Shown: positions 53,169 to 61,403 of the stretch, one piece after another
Numbering within the stretch: the stretch's first letter is position 1
Layout of the letters: each line of letters starts with the position of its first letter
Assembly: GCF_900109525.1 (NCBI RefSeq)
Contig: NZ_FOAN01000007.1
Location: 246,073 to 310,072 of the forward strand
Origin: Allobosea lupini
GTDB lineage: Bacteria > Pseudomonadota > Alphaproteobacteria > Rhizobiales > Beijerinckiaceae
Direction of reading: 5' to 3'
DNA length: 64,000 nucleotides
Program-made: the position numbers and the translations under genes
The notes under the pieces: generated by a model
Told to the model about the DNA's origin: nothing
The model's database searches: none
What the model saw: only the letters and a program-made list of their open reading frames with translations

Positions 53169-53792
53169 TCAGGCCTTCACTGGAATGGGCGAGGGCGGGA
53201 TCGGCTTGAAAAAGGGCAGGGCCTCGACGCGCCTGAGCCAGGCCTGCACCGCCGGATAGGGATCGAGCGGGATGCCGCCCTCCGGGGCGTGCGCGACATA
53301 GGAATAGCAGGCGAGGTCAGCAAGCGTCGGATGCTCGGCGGCGAGGAAGCTGCGACCCTTGAGATGTTCTTCCATGAACGCCAGCAACCGGGATGCGACG
53401 CGCTCGGCCCTGACCGGATCGTCGTCGTATTTGAACTGCGCGATCAGCCGGGCGACCGCCGGGCCGTGCATGACCTCGCCGGCGGCAATCGAAAGCCAGC
53501 GCTGCACCTGCGCCGCTGCAACCGGCTCCTGCGGAAGCCAGTCGCTCTCCGGCGCGTAGCGCCTGGCCAGATACACCAGGATGGCGTTGCTGTCGGCCAA
53601 GGTGAGGTCGCCGTCCTGCAGCACCGGGATCTGGCCGAACGGGTTGAGCTTGCGGAAAGCATCGCTGCGACGGACGTCAGCCGGTGCCGGGACGACATCG
53701 AAGTCCAGCCCGAGCGCGCGCAGCAGCAATTCGACACGGTGGGTATGGCCGGAGAGGGCAGTGCCGTGCAGCGTGATCTTGGCTTGGGTCAT
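53169..53792 (-). CDS. Glutathione S-transferase family protein
   Basis: A 207-residue GST with the thioredoxin-like N-terminal domain (TLHGTALSGHTHRVELLLRALGLDFDVV, then KLNPFGQIPVLQDGDLTLADSNAILVYLARRY with the cis-Pro and ADSNAI glutathione-binding motif near residues 63-68) and a helical C-terminal domain. The first-domain serine at S14 is a likely catalytic residue. The start at 53792 is preferred over a longer frame. It is divergent from a LysR gene, a common regulator-target layout, and is followed by the PPOX gene. Confidence 0.88.
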   Translation of the reverse strand: MTQAKITLHGTALSGHTHRVELLLRALGLDFDVVPAPADVRRSDAFRKLNPFGQIPVLQDGDLTLADSNAILVYLARRYAPESDWLPQEPVAAAQVQRWLSIAAGEVMHGPAVARLIAQFKYDDDPVRAERVASRLLAFMEEHLKGRSFLAAEHPTLADLACYSYVAHAPEGGIPLDPYPAVQAWLRRVEALPFFKPIPPSPIPVKA

Positions 53793-53817
53793 CAGGGCCT
53801 CGCTGTGGTGCTGGCGC

Positions 53818-53869
53818 CAATCTGATTGTTTCAACTTGGCGTCGATAGCTGATAGGTTGGCAAATCAGA
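53818..53869. promoter_or_regulatory. Candidate LysR binding region between GST and LysR genes
   Basis: CAATC-T-GATTG is a short palindrome at 53818-53828. Its TCTGATT half (53821-53827) recurs inverted as AATCAGA at 53863-53869. Paired sites in a 98-base divergent intergenic region fit LysR recognition and activation sites. No footprint-like evidence is available from sequence alone. Confidence 0.4.
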
Positions 53870-53890
53870 ATTTCGAATGATGGAATGATC

Positions 53891-54793
53891 ATGGATCGGC
53901 TCGACGAGCTCGCCATCTTCGTCGCGATCATTGACACCGGCAGCCTCGCCGGCGCGGCGCGCCAGCTCAGGCGTTCGCGTCCTGCGGTGACGCGGGCGCT
54001 GGCGGCGCTGGAGGAGCGGGCCGGCGTCAGGCTGATCGCGCGCACGACGCGGCAATTGATGGCGACCGAGGCGGGACGGGAGCTGGCCGCCGCGGCCCGC
54101 AACATCCTCGCGGAGTATGAGGCCTCGCTCTCGGGCGTGACGGGGGCACCGATGCGCGGCCTGATCCGGATCACGGCGCCGACCGCCTTCGGCCGGCGCC
54201 ACGTCACGCCGGTGGTCGCCGAGTTCCTCGACCTGCATCCGGAGATCCAGATCGAACTGGTGCTGGCCGACCGCAATCTCGACCTGATCGAGGAGGGGCT
54301 GCATCTGGCAGTCCGCATCGGCGCGCTGCCGAGCTCGCGGCTGGTCGCCCGCAAGGTCGGCGAGGTCAGACGCGTGCTGGTCGCGGCGCCGGCCTATCTG
54401 GAGCGCCGCGGCACGCCGCATCGACCGGCCGACCTCGCCGGCCATGACACCATCGTCAGCATCGCCGCCGGCCAGAGCATGCTCTGGCGCTTCGCCGGCG
54501 ATGCGCGCAGCGCGACAGTGCAGGTCACGCCGCGCCTGATCGTCAACGAGATCGAAGCGGTGCTGATCGCGGCGCGCTCCGGCCGCGGTCTGGCGCGGGC
54601 GCTATCCTATCAGGCCGCGCCCGATATCGCGGCCGGCACACTCGTGCGGGTCATGCGCGGATGGGAGCCTCCTGCCTCGCCGGTGCAGCTCGTCGTGCCG
54701 AGCGGGCAGCACCTCCAGCCCAAGGTCCGAGCCTTCCTCGATTTCGCCGCGGCAAGGCTGCAGCAGCTTCCGGTGATCAGGCCCGGGAGCTGA
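53891..54793 (+). CDS. LysR family transcriptional regulator
   Basis: A 300-residue LysR-type regulator. The N-terminal winged helix-turn-helix is DRLDELAIFVAIIDTGSLAGAARQLRRSRPAVTRALAALEERAGVRLIARTTR, and the effector domain starts at GLIRITAPTAFGRRHVTPVV near residue 90. It is divergent from the GST-PPOX pair and most likely controls it and itself. Two starts are close (53885 and 53891); I used the second because it gives the family's usual MDRLDELAIF beginning. Confidence 0.88.
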   Translation: MDRLDELAIFVAIIDTGSLAGAARQLRRSRPAVTRALAALEERAGVRLIARTTRQLMATEAGRELAAAARNILAEYEASLSGVTGAPMRGLIRITAPTAFGRRHVTPVVAEFLDLHPEIQIELVLADRNLDLIEEGLHLAVRIGALPSSRLVARKVGEVRRVLVAAPAYLERRGTPHRPADLAGHDTIVSIAAGQSMLWRFAGDARSATVQVTPRLIVNEIEAVLIAARSGRGLARALSYQAAPDIAAGTLVRVMRGWEPPASPVQLVVPSGQHLQPKVRAFLDFAAARLQQLPVIRPGS

Positions 54794-54801
54794 GCTCAGG
54801 C

Positions 54802-55725
54802 TCAGCGCAGCGTCGCATGCTGGGCCGCCTCCTCATGGATCCAGCGGCGGAAGGCCGCGATCGCAGGCCGCTCTGCCACGGCCTCGGGGCACACGACATA
54901 GTACTGGTAAGCGCCGGGCAATTGCTGCGGGAAGGGGCGCACCAAGCGGCCGGCTTCGAGATAGTCGCCGATCAGGGCGCTGGTTGCGAGCGCGATGCCC
55001 TGGCCGGAAGAAGCAGCCTGCAGGGCAAGGAAGGTATGTGAGAAGCGGGGGCCGTGCGAGGCGTCGATATCGTCGACGCCGGCATAGGCGAGCCATTGCG
55101 GCCAGGTCACATATTTCGGGATGCCTTCGGCAAGCTCGTGCAGCAGGGTGTGGTGGCGCAGATCCGATGGTTCGCGGAGCGGCCGGTCGGGATCGTCGAG
55201 CAGGGCCGCATTGCAGACGGGGAAGAAAGTCTCCGTCATCAGCAGCTCGGAATGCAGCCCGGTATAAGCGCCTTCGCCATAGCGAATTGCGATGTCGACA
55301 TCCTCGCGAGCGAAGTCGGTGAGATGCATCGATACCGAGATGCGCACCTCCAGCTCGGGGTGGCGCTGCTTGAGCACGCCGAGGCGCGGTATCAGCCAGC
55401 TCAGCGCGAAACTCGGCATGGTGCTGACCGTGAGGATGTTGGCGGTGTCGGGCCGCAAGGCTCGCGCGGTGGCCTCGTCGAGCTGATCGAGTATCTGCGA
55501 GATCGACGTCGCATAGCGCTGGCCGAGCGGCGTCAGCGCGATGCCCTTGCTCGGCAGCCGGGTGAAGAGCGGGCGCTGGAGCCAGGCCTCGAGGGTCTTG
55601 ACCTGCTGGCCGACCGCGCTGGCGGTGACGGCGAGCTCGTCGCCCGCCCGCTCATAGTTGAGGTGCCGTGACGCGGCTTCGAACGCGCGCAGCGACGTCA
55701 GGGGCGGCAGGTGGCGGCGGGACAT
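54802..55725 (-). CDS. LysR family regulator, GcvA-like
   Basis: A 307-residue LysR regulator. It opens RRHLPPLTSLRAFEAASRHLNYERAGDELAVTASAVGQQVKTLEAWLQRPLFTRL, the form typical of the GcvA group. The effector domain has TVSTMPSFALSWLIPRLG near residue 98 and GQGIALATSALIGDYLEAGRLVRPF near 255. GcvA controls glycine cleavage genes in E. coli; no gcv gene is nearby, so the target here is unknown. It converges on the other LysR gene (8-base gap) and is divergent from the DUF1127 gene. Confidence 0.86.
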   Translation of the reverse strand: MSRRHLPPLTSLRAFEAASRHLNYERAGDELAVTASAVGQQVKTLEAWLQRPLFTRLPSKGIALTPLGQRYATSISQILDQLDEATARALRPDTANILTVSTMPSFALSWLIPRLGVLKQRHPELEVRISVSMHLTDFAREDVDIAIRYGEGAYTGLHSELLMTETFFPVCNAALLDDPDRPLREPSDLRHHTLLHELAEGIPKYVTWPQWLAYAGVDDIDASHGPRFSHTFLALQAASSGQGIALATSALIGDYLEAGRLVRPFPQQLPGAYQYYVVCPEAVAERPAIAAFRRWIHEEAAQHATLR

Positions 55726-55738
55726 TGGGCGGCCAAGT

Positions 55739-55757
55739 TTTGCTTGGGCTGAGGCAA
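55739..55757. promoter_or_regulatory. Candidate GcvA-like regulator operator
   Basis: TTTGC (55739-55743) and GCAAA (55753-55757) form an inverted repeat 14 bases upstream of the LysR start. A related TTGC-N11-GCAA pattern follows in the same divergent region (CATTTGCTTCC...CTGCAAGC). The arrangement suits autoregulation and control of the DUF1127 gene. Confidence 0.3.
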
Positions 55758-55830
55758 AGAAGTTCTCATTTGCTTCCAAGGCCTGCAAGCCCCAAATTTC
55801 CTTTCAGTAACGAGATCAAAGGAGGCCGTC

Positions 55831-56052
55831 ATGCCGGCCGGCGTCACCACAGAAAATCTTTCGCTTTCGACTTCGCACCATGCTCATGGGCTCGCCGGGG
55901 TGTTCCTGCGTTTCGAGGGTTGGCTGACGGCGCGGGCCAGCGCCCGGGCGCTCTACCGCATGGACGACGTGGCGCTTCACGACATCGCCCTCTCCCGCAG
56001 CGACGTCGAGCGGGTGAACAGCTGCGCCCGCAAGGCCTTGTGGAGCCACTGA
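55831..56052 (+). CDS. DUF1127 family small protein
   Basis: A 73-residue protein whose second half, ARALYRMDDVALHDIALSRSDVERV, matches the arginine-rich DUF1127 (YjiS-like) domain. In other alphaproteobacteria small DUF1127 proteins affect phosphate and carbon metabolism and bind RNA. The N-terminal 35 residues are not conserved. A strong AAGGAGG lies 7 bases before the ATG. It is divergent from the GcvA-like gene. Confidence 0.8.
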   Translation: MPAGVTTENLSLSTSHHAHGLAGVFLRFEGWLTARASARALYRMDDVALHDIALSRSDVERVNSCARKALWSH

Positions 56053-56088
56053 ACCACCGTCTGTCATTCTGTGGCATGCCGGAGGCGT

Positions 56089-56205
56089 GAGCCCGGAACC
56101 CGTGAACACGATGTTGCCGGAAGGGTGCGGTGACGGCCGCGTCCATATTGTGGTGGCAGGTGTTCATGGGTTCCGGGCTCTTTGCTGCGCAAAGCCCCGG
56201 AAAGA
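56089..56205. repeat. Long inverted repeat between DUF1127 and kinase genes
   Basis: A 21-base arm at 56089-56109 (starting GAGCCCGGAACCC) is repeated inverted at 56160-56180 (ending GGGTTCCGGGCTC) with one mismatch and 50 bases between. The second arm continues into TTCCGGGC...GCCCCGGAA (56171-56205). It fills most of the space between the convergent DUF1127 and histidine kinase genes and belongs to a different family from copies A-D. Confidence 0.7.
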
Positions 56206-56243
56206 CAGCGCGGCTACGCGAGCCGCCGATAGAAGCCGCGCGC

Positions 56244-57692
56244 TCAGACCGGCAGCCTGACCGTGGCGCGCAGACCGCCGAGCGGCGAATCGCCCAGCAT
56301 GATGTCGCCGCCATGCGAGCGGGCGATGTCGCGGGCGATGGCGAGGCCAAGGCCGGTGCCGCCGCCGTCGACGTTGCGGGCCTCGTCGGCGCGGAAAAAC
56401 GGCTTGAACACGTCTTCGCGCAACTCGGGCGGGATGCCCGGGCCGTCATCGTCGACCATGACAATCAGATAGCGCGCGTCATGGGTTGCGCGGATGGCGA
56501 TGCGGTCGCCGAAGCGCGCGGCATTCGAAACCAGATTGGTGAGCAGGCGCCGGATCGCGTCGGGCCGGACGACGACAAGCGGGTCCCCGACCACGGTGAG
56601 CTCGGTCTGGTGATCCTGGCGTTCGGCATCGGCCTTGAGCGTCTCCAGCAAGGCGCGGATATCGGTCTCGACCGGTGCCTCGCCGGCATCGCCACGCGCG
56701 AAAGCGAGATAATCCTCGAGCATGCGGCTCATCTCGTCGACATCCTTCTCGAGCGCCTCGAGATCTGGCGACTTGTCGAGAAGGGCAAGAGAGAGCTTGA
56801 ACCGCGTCAGGATGGTGCGCAGGTCGTGGCTGACGCCGTTCAGCATCATGGTGCGCTCGCCGATCGAGCGTTCGACGCGCCGCTTCATCTCGATGAAGGC
56901 ATTGCCGGCGCGGCGGACCTCGCGTGCGCCGCGTGGCCGGAAATCGGCGTCGCGGCCCTTGCCGAAGGCTTCGGCGGCGTCGGCCAGACGCAGGATCGGC
57001 CGGATCTGATTGCGCAGGAACAGCACTGCGATGGTGAGCAGGATCAGCGAGGTGCCGATCATCCAGAGCAGGAAGATGTGGCTGTTCGAGGCGTAGGCCT
57101 GGCTCCGGCGGGTCAGCACCCGCATCACGTCCTTGCCGATCTTGATCCGGATCTCGATCAGGCTGGAGCGGCCGACCGTGTCGAGCCAGAAGGGCCGCTT
57201 GACCTGTTGGGCGAGCTCGGCCGAGAGCGCACTGTCGAGCAGCGAGAAGAAGGGGCGGGTGCCGGGCGCCGGCAGGTCGGTATCGGGCAGGATCTCGACA
57301 TCCATGCCGAGCCGCTCCTCGGCGATGCGGCCGATCACCGTCGCCTGGTCATCCTGCGGATAGCTCTCATAGACGTCGATCAGCGTCGCGATCTCCGACG
57401 AGACGGCCGAGGACAGGCGCTGCGTCACCGTCTGCCAGTGCCGCTCCATGAAGACATAGGCGATGACCGATTGCAGCAGCACCACCGGCGCGATGACGAT
57501 GACGAGGGCGCGCGGATAGAGCCCCTTGGGCATGATGCGCGCGACCGGGCGCAGCCAGCGCTCCGGCAGGCGCCGGAGCGGCGTTATCGCGGCGGAGAGT
57601 GCCGACATGCCCTTGCCGCTGGCGATGCGCAGCTTCGCCAGCGTCCGCGCGGCGAGCGGGACGAGGCGACGCCTGAGCGAAGCGTCGGCCAT
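56244..57692 (-). CDS. OmpR-partner sensor histidine kinase
   Basis: A 482-residue membrane histidine kinase of the EnvZ type. The N-terminal helix is residues ~62-80, the periplasmic domain ~82-205 and the second helix ~206-227. HAMP follows, then DHp with phospho-accepting H289 in NGVSHDLRTILTRFKL. The ATPase domain has LLTNLVSNAARFG (N-box), VDDDGPGIP (G1) and GGTGLGLAIA (G2). H-box Pro is replaced by Ile, a known form in alphaproteobacteria. The gene starts 5 bases after its response regulator. Confidence 0.9.
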   Translation of the reverse strand: MADASLRRRLVPLAARTLAKLRIASGKGMSALSAAITPLRRLPERWLRPVARIMPKGLYPRALVIVIAPVVLLQSVIAYVFMERHWQTVTQRLSSAVSSEIATLIDVYESYPQDDQATVIGRIAEERLGMDVEILPDTDLPAPGTRPFFSLLDSALSAELAQQVKRPFWLDTVGRSSLIEIRIKIGKDVMRVLTRRSQAYASNSHIFLLWMIGTSLILLTIAVLFLRNQIRPILRLADAAEAFGKGRDADFRPRGAREVRRAGNAFIEMKRRVERSIGERTMMLNGVSHDLRTILTRFKLSLALLDKSPDLEALEKDVDEMSRMLEDYLAFARGDAGEAPVETDIRALLETLKADAERQDHQTELTVVGDPLVVVRPDAIRRLLTNLVSNAARFGDRIAIRATHDARYLIVMVDDDGPGIPPELREDVFKPFFRADEARNVDGGGTGLGLAIARDIARSHGGDIMLGDSPLGGLRATVRLPV

Positions 57693-57697
57693 GCCGG

Positions 57698-58423
57698 TCA
57701 GGTCCTGTCGACGACGAGGCGGTAGCCGATGCCGCGCACGGTCTGGAGATAGAGCGGGTCGGCGGGGTCGCGCTCGATCTTGCGGCGCAGCCGGTTGATC
57801 TGCACGTCGATGGTGCGGTCGTTGGCGGCGGAGCCCTGGTTGGCCAGCTGCTCGCGCGGCACATGCTCGCCGGCGCGTTCGGCCAATGTGGTCAGGATCT
57901 CGCGCTCGCGCTCGGTCAGGCGGATCGACTCCTCGCCCTGGCGCAGTTCGCCGCGGGCGAGGCCGTAGATGAAGGGGCCGAAGCGGACATAGTCGGGCCG
58001 CATCGGCGCAGACGGCGCCTCGGGCTGGGCGTTGCGCTTGAGGACATTGCCGAGGCGCAGGATCAGCTCGCGCGGCTCGAAGGGCTTTGAGAGATAGTCG
58101 TCGACGCCGATCTCCAGGCCGTTGATGCGGTCGTTCGAATCGGCGCGGGCGGTCAGCATCAGGATCGGCACCTGCGAGCTCTTGCGCAGGCGGCGGGCGA
58201 AGTCGAAGCCGTTCTCCCCGGGCATCATCACGTCGAGCACCATGGCGTCGAAGACGAGATGGCCGAGGCGATTATCGGCGTCAGCGGCGTTGGCAGCGGT
58301 GGTGACGCGGTAGCCATGGTCGCCGAGAAAGCGCGCCAACAGGTCGCGCAGGCGGCGATCGTCATCGACAACCAGGATATGAGGGGCCTCGTCGGGCACT
58401 GGCTTGAGCACGCTGGCCGCCAT
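57698..58423 (-). CDS. OmpR family response regulator
   Basis: A 241-residue regulator. Receiver domain: acidic VVDDDRR, phosphorylation site D64 in VLDVMMPG, and K113 in YLSKPF. C-terminal winged helix: LTEREREILTTLAERAGEHVPREQL and RTIDVQINRLRRKIERDPADPLYLQTVRGIGYRL. It pairs with the downstream kinase. Together with the MarR gene upstream it resembles the PetP/PetR set of Rhodobacter, where PetR is an OmpR-type regulator; this link is inferred from family and order only. Confidence 0.9.
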   Translation of the reverse strand: MAASVLKPVPDEAPHILVVDDDRRLRDLLARFLGDHGYRVTTAANAADADNRLGHLVFDAMVLDVMMPGENGFDFARRLRKSSQVPILMLTARADSNDRINGLEIGVDDYLSKPFEPRELILRLGNVLKRNAQPEAPSAPMRPDYVRFGPFIYGLARGELRQGEESIRLTEREREILTTLAERAGEHVPREQLANQGSAANDRTIDVQINRLRRKIERDPADPLYLQTVRGIGYRLVVDRT

Positions 58424-58592
58424 CTGGGCTCCTTTTTCGCCTCCGGCACCGGCCGATGCGCCACTGCCTTCGCATCAGGATAGCATAGGCCGCCCGAACT
58501 CAGGCCCGCACCTGGGGAGGTCCCGGATAACATTGTCTAACGTTCTGCAACGCGTATGGCGTGCGTGGCCTGCCGCCGGACGCGACCTGCTC

Positions 58593-59105
58593 TCACCGGC
58601 CGGCCTTGCCGAAGGTCACGCCCCGGTCGGTGACCTTGAGGCTGAAGCGGCCGCGGCCGGTCGGACTGGCGCGGGAATCGTTCGGGCCGAGGACCGTGCC
58701 GGTATAGGTGATGACGCCCTGGCCGAACTGGACCTGGCGGGGCTCCATGCCGACCGTCTCATCGACGCGGCCGACCGGCATCCAGCGGCCACCGGCCTCC
58801 CTGAACACGATCGCCATCTGGTTCATTGCGTTGCCGGTCTGGTCGTACTGATAGCTGACGAAGGCAACGGCATGGGGCGTCGGATCATTCTTGAAGCTGC
58901 CATGAAACAGGCTGGCATCGCTGGCAGTATCGATGATCCGGCAAGTCTCCTCGCCCTTCTGCGTATAGCAGGGGATGCGTGTCTGCTTGAGATAGCGGGT
59001 CACGCTCTCGGCGGCGGGGCCCTTGAGGTTGCCGGTCACGTCCTGCGCTGCCGCTGCTGTGACGAAGCCCGTCATGGCGGCGAAGCCGAAGAGAATCCTG
59101 CGCAT
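58593..59105 (-). CDS. Exported protein of unknown function
   Basis: A 170-residue protein with a signal peptide (MRRILFGFAAMTGFVTAAAAQ, cleavage after residue ~21). The mature part is all-beta in outlook, has two cysteines (RIPCYTQKGEETCRI) that could form a disulfide, and contains no domain I can name. It lies between the MarR and response-regulator genes on the same strand. The start at 59105 has AGGA at a good distance; an ATG two codons earlier is also possible. Confidence 0.7.
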   Translation of the reverse strand: MRRILFGFAAMTGFVTAAAAQDVTGNLKGPAAESVTRYLKQTRIPCYTQKGEETCRIIDTASDASLFHGSFKNDPTPHAVAFVSYQYDQTGNAMNQMAIVFREAGGRWMPVGRVDETVGMEPRQVQFGQGVITYTGTVLGPNDSRASPTGRGRFSLKVTDRGVTFGKAGR

Positions 59106-59128
59106 CGTCATCCTGTGTCGTCGTCTCG

Positions 59129-59650
59129 TCACCGCGGCCCGGCGAGCGCGTCCTGCACCTTCCTGCGCTCGGATGGGTCGATCAAGCCCGCGAGGTAGCG
59201 TGCGACGATCTCGCCCGCCTCAGGTCCGACCTGGGCGAGCGCGCCGTTGATGCGCCTGCCCTGCAGCTGCGCCAGCCTGACGGCGAGCTCGCGGCCGGCC
59301 TGGGTGGCGTAGAGGTTGCGCTGGCGCTTGTCCTGCGTGCCCGTGCGCGACTCGACGAAGCCGGTCTCGACCAGCTCCTTCAGGACGCGGTTGAGGCTCT
59401 GCTTGGTGATCTGCAGGATGTCGAGGAGCTCGGCGATGGTCAGCCCCGGCCGGCGCTCGACGAAATGCAGCACGCGGTGATGGGCGCGGCCGAAGCCGTA
59501 ATCGGCGAGGATGCGGTCGGGATCGCCGACGAAGTCGCGATAGGCGAAGAAGAACAGCTCGATCAACTCGTAAGGCACTGAGGTATCAGGCGCCTCGGAT
59601 GGGACGGCAGACGCTGGATGCAATACGGGTGTGCTCACCATCACGCTCAT
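59129..59650 (-). CDS. MarR family transcriptional regulator
   Basis: A 173-residue MarR protein. The winged helix-turn-helix is GRAHHRVLHFVERRPGLTIAELLDILQITKQSLNRVLKELVETGFVESRTGTQDKRQRNLYAT (residues ~52-115), with the DxR wing motif. The first 30 residues are a non-conserved extension. An inverted repeat directly before the start suggests autoregulation. Similarity to PetP is suggested by the neighbourhood (OmpR-type genes follow). It is divergent from ilvE, so control of ilvE is possible too. Confidence 0.88.
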   Translation of the reverse strand: MSVMVSTPVLHPASAVPSEAPDTSVPYELIELFFFAYRDFVGDPDRILADYGFGRAHHRVLHFVERRPGLTIAELLDILQITKQSLNRVLKELVETGFVESRTGTQDKRQRNLYATQAGRELAVRLAQLQGRRINGALAQVGPEAGEIVARYLAGLIDPSERRKVQDALAGPR

Positions 59651-59654
59651 TTTT

Positions 59655-59675
59655 TATGTCAGCCTTGTTGACATA
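59655..59675. promoter_or_regulatory. Candidate MarR operator
   Basis: TATGTCA (59655-59661) and TGACATA (59669-59675) are perfect inverse copies with 7 bases between, a size typical of MarR sites. They sit 5 bases upstream of the MarR start and inside the 171-base divergent region shared with the aminotransferase gene. Confidence 0.6.
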
Positions 59676-59821
59676 TCTCAGACGTAAGATTACCGGTCAA
59701 GCACGCGGGGCGACCGATTATGTCGCAAGTGCCGGTCTCGGCGCAGCATAGATACCGCGCTTGCACGCCTTTCCGGCCTGTGGCGGAGTGGCAGCAAGAA
59801 AAGCACCTGGAGGACTGTATC

Positions 59822-60712
59822 ATGTCTGTCATTCCTTTCGACCAGCGCGACGGCGTCATCTGGTTCGACGGCAAGCTCGTGCCGTGGAAGGAGGCCAAGG
59901 TGCACGTACTCACCCATGGCCTGCACTATGGCTCCTGCGTTTTCGAGGGCGAGCGCGCCTATGACGGCGTGATCTACAAGTGCACCGAGCACTCGCAGCG
60001 CCTGCACAAGTCGGCCGAGATCATGGATTTCACGATCCCGTATTCGGTCGCGGAGATCGATGCCGCCAAGTATCTCTGCCTGAAGGAGAACGGCCTCAAG
60101 GACGCCTATCTGCGTCCGGTCGCCTGGCGCGGCTCGGAGATGATGGCGGTCTCGGGCATGAACAACACCATCCACACGGCGATCGCGGTGTGGGAGTGGC
60201 CGAGCATGTTCGACATGGCGCAGAAGCTGAAGGGCGTGCGGCTCGACCTTGCCGAATATCGCCGGCCCGATCCGGCCTGCGCGCCGGTCCACGCCAAGGC
60301 GGCGGGGCTCTACATGATCTGCTCGCTCTCCAAGCACAAAGCGGAGCGCGCCGGTTATGCCGATGCGATGATGCTTGACTGGGAAGGCAATGTCGCCGAG
60401 TGCACCGGCGCCAACATCTTCTTCATCAAGGATGGCGTTGTCCACACCCCGCTGGCCGACCGCTTCCTCAACGGCATCACCCGACAGTCGGTGATCGACC
60501 TGTGCCGGAAGCGCGGCTTCGAGGTGGTCGAGCGCCGCATCCGGCCGGAAGAGCTCGAAGGCTTCAGCGAGTGCTTTATCACCGGCTCGGCAGCCGAGGT
60601 GACGCTGGTCTCCGAGATCGGCCCCTACAAGTTCGTCACCGGCAATATGGGCAAGGTGATCATGGAAGACTATTCGGACGAGGTCCGGCAGGCTTCCAAG
60701 GTTGCGGCTTGA
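59822..60712 (+). CDS. ilvE: Branched-chain amino acid aminotransferase
   Basis: A 296-residue class IV PLP aminotransferase that makes or degrades Val, Leu and Ile with glutamate / 2-oxoglutarate. The PLP lysine is K159 in HAKAAGLY. HGLHYGSCVFEGERAYDG near residues 32-49 and ECTGANIFFIKDG and CFITGSAAEVTLV further on are class IV signatures. GGAGG lies about 9 bases before the ATG. It is the only amino-acid gene in this section. Confidence 0.92.
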   Translation: MSVIPFDQRDGVIWFDGKLVPWKEAKVHVLTHGLHYGSCVFEGERAYDGVIYKCTEHSQRLHKSAEIMDFTIPYSVAEIDAAKYLCLKENGLKDAYLRPVAWRGSEMMAVSGMNNTIHTAIAVWEWPSMFDMAQKLKGVRLDLAEYRRPDPACAPVHAKAAGLYMICSLSKHKAERAGYADAMMLDWEGNVAECTGANIFFIKDGVVHTPLADRFLNGITRQSVIDLCRKRGFEVVERRIRPEELEGFSECFITGSAAEVTLVSEIGPYKFVTGNMGKVIMEDYSDEVRQASKVAA

Positions 60713-60726
60713 GTCATATCTCGTCA

Positions 60727-60758
60727 TCGCCATGCTCGCCGTCCTGCGAGCATGGCGA
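60727..60758 (+). terminator. Hairpin after ilvE
   Basis: A perfect 12-base stem, TCGCCATGCTCG / CGAGCATGGCGA, with an 8-base loop, 15 bases after the ilvE stop. There is no T-tract, so it may be a weak or Rho-assisted terminator. Confidence 0.4.
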
Positions 60759-60931
60759 CTTCGCGACAGATCGCTGATACCGTGTCCGGGCTCCGCCCTG
60801 GCGCCGCATCCGGCACGATCGAAATACCACAGAGGCCGCTCGACAGGCGGTGCGAGCGCTCCGCCGCCTTGACCGGGACCGGCCCCGTCGCCATCGTGAT
60901 GGCAGCTGACTCTTCCCCGCACGAGGCCCCC

Positions 60932-61390
60932 ATGCGCCGGGTTTCCCTTTTCTCCACCCTCGCAGCCGCGATCTGCCTGAGCGGCCTGTCCGCCCAAGCG
61001 GCAGGCGGACGTTACGTCCATCCCGCCGACCGGGCGGAAGAGCGCATCATCCCGATGTATGGCAATCTGCCGGCCTGCGAGGATCCGGCCGTGCTCGGGG
61101 CGATCACCAGCCGGTTCAATTCACGCGAGGCCAATTTCTGGGGGCCTCTGCAGGCGGTCAGCTTCGACCGCGTCCGGCCGATCGCCTGGCGTCCCTGGGG
61201 CGATGATTTCATCCCGCGCCGCTTCTGTACCGCGCGCGTCCTGACAAATGACGGCGTGCTGCGGCGGGTCGATTATTCGGTGCGCGAGAATCTCGGCCTG
61301 TTCGGCTACACTTGGAACGTCAACTGGTGCGTCTCAGGGCTCGATCGCCACCGCTCCTACGCGCCCGATTGCAAGATGGCCCGTCCCTGA
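60932..61390 (+). CDS. Exported protein of unknown function
   Basis: A 152-residue protein with a signal peptide (residues 1-23, ending SAQAAG). The mature part is rich in aromatic residues and Arg, with four cysteines (LPACEDP, RRFCTAR, NWCVSG, APDCKM) that may form two disulfides. No family is recognised. It lies 13 bases upstream of the RNase T2 gene, so the two are likely co-transcribed exported proteins. A longer start (ATG 15 codons upstream) is less likely because it would mask the signal peptide. Confidence 0.7.
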   Translation: MRRVSLFSTLAAAICLSGLSAQAAGGRYVHPADRAEERIIPMYGNLPACEDPAVLGAITSRFNSREANFWGPLQAVSFDRVRPIAWRPWGDDFIPRRFCTARVLTNDGVLRRVDYSVRENLGLFGYTWNVNWCVSGLDRHRSYAPDCKMARP

Positions 61391-61403
61391 TCAAAGCGCA
61401 GCT

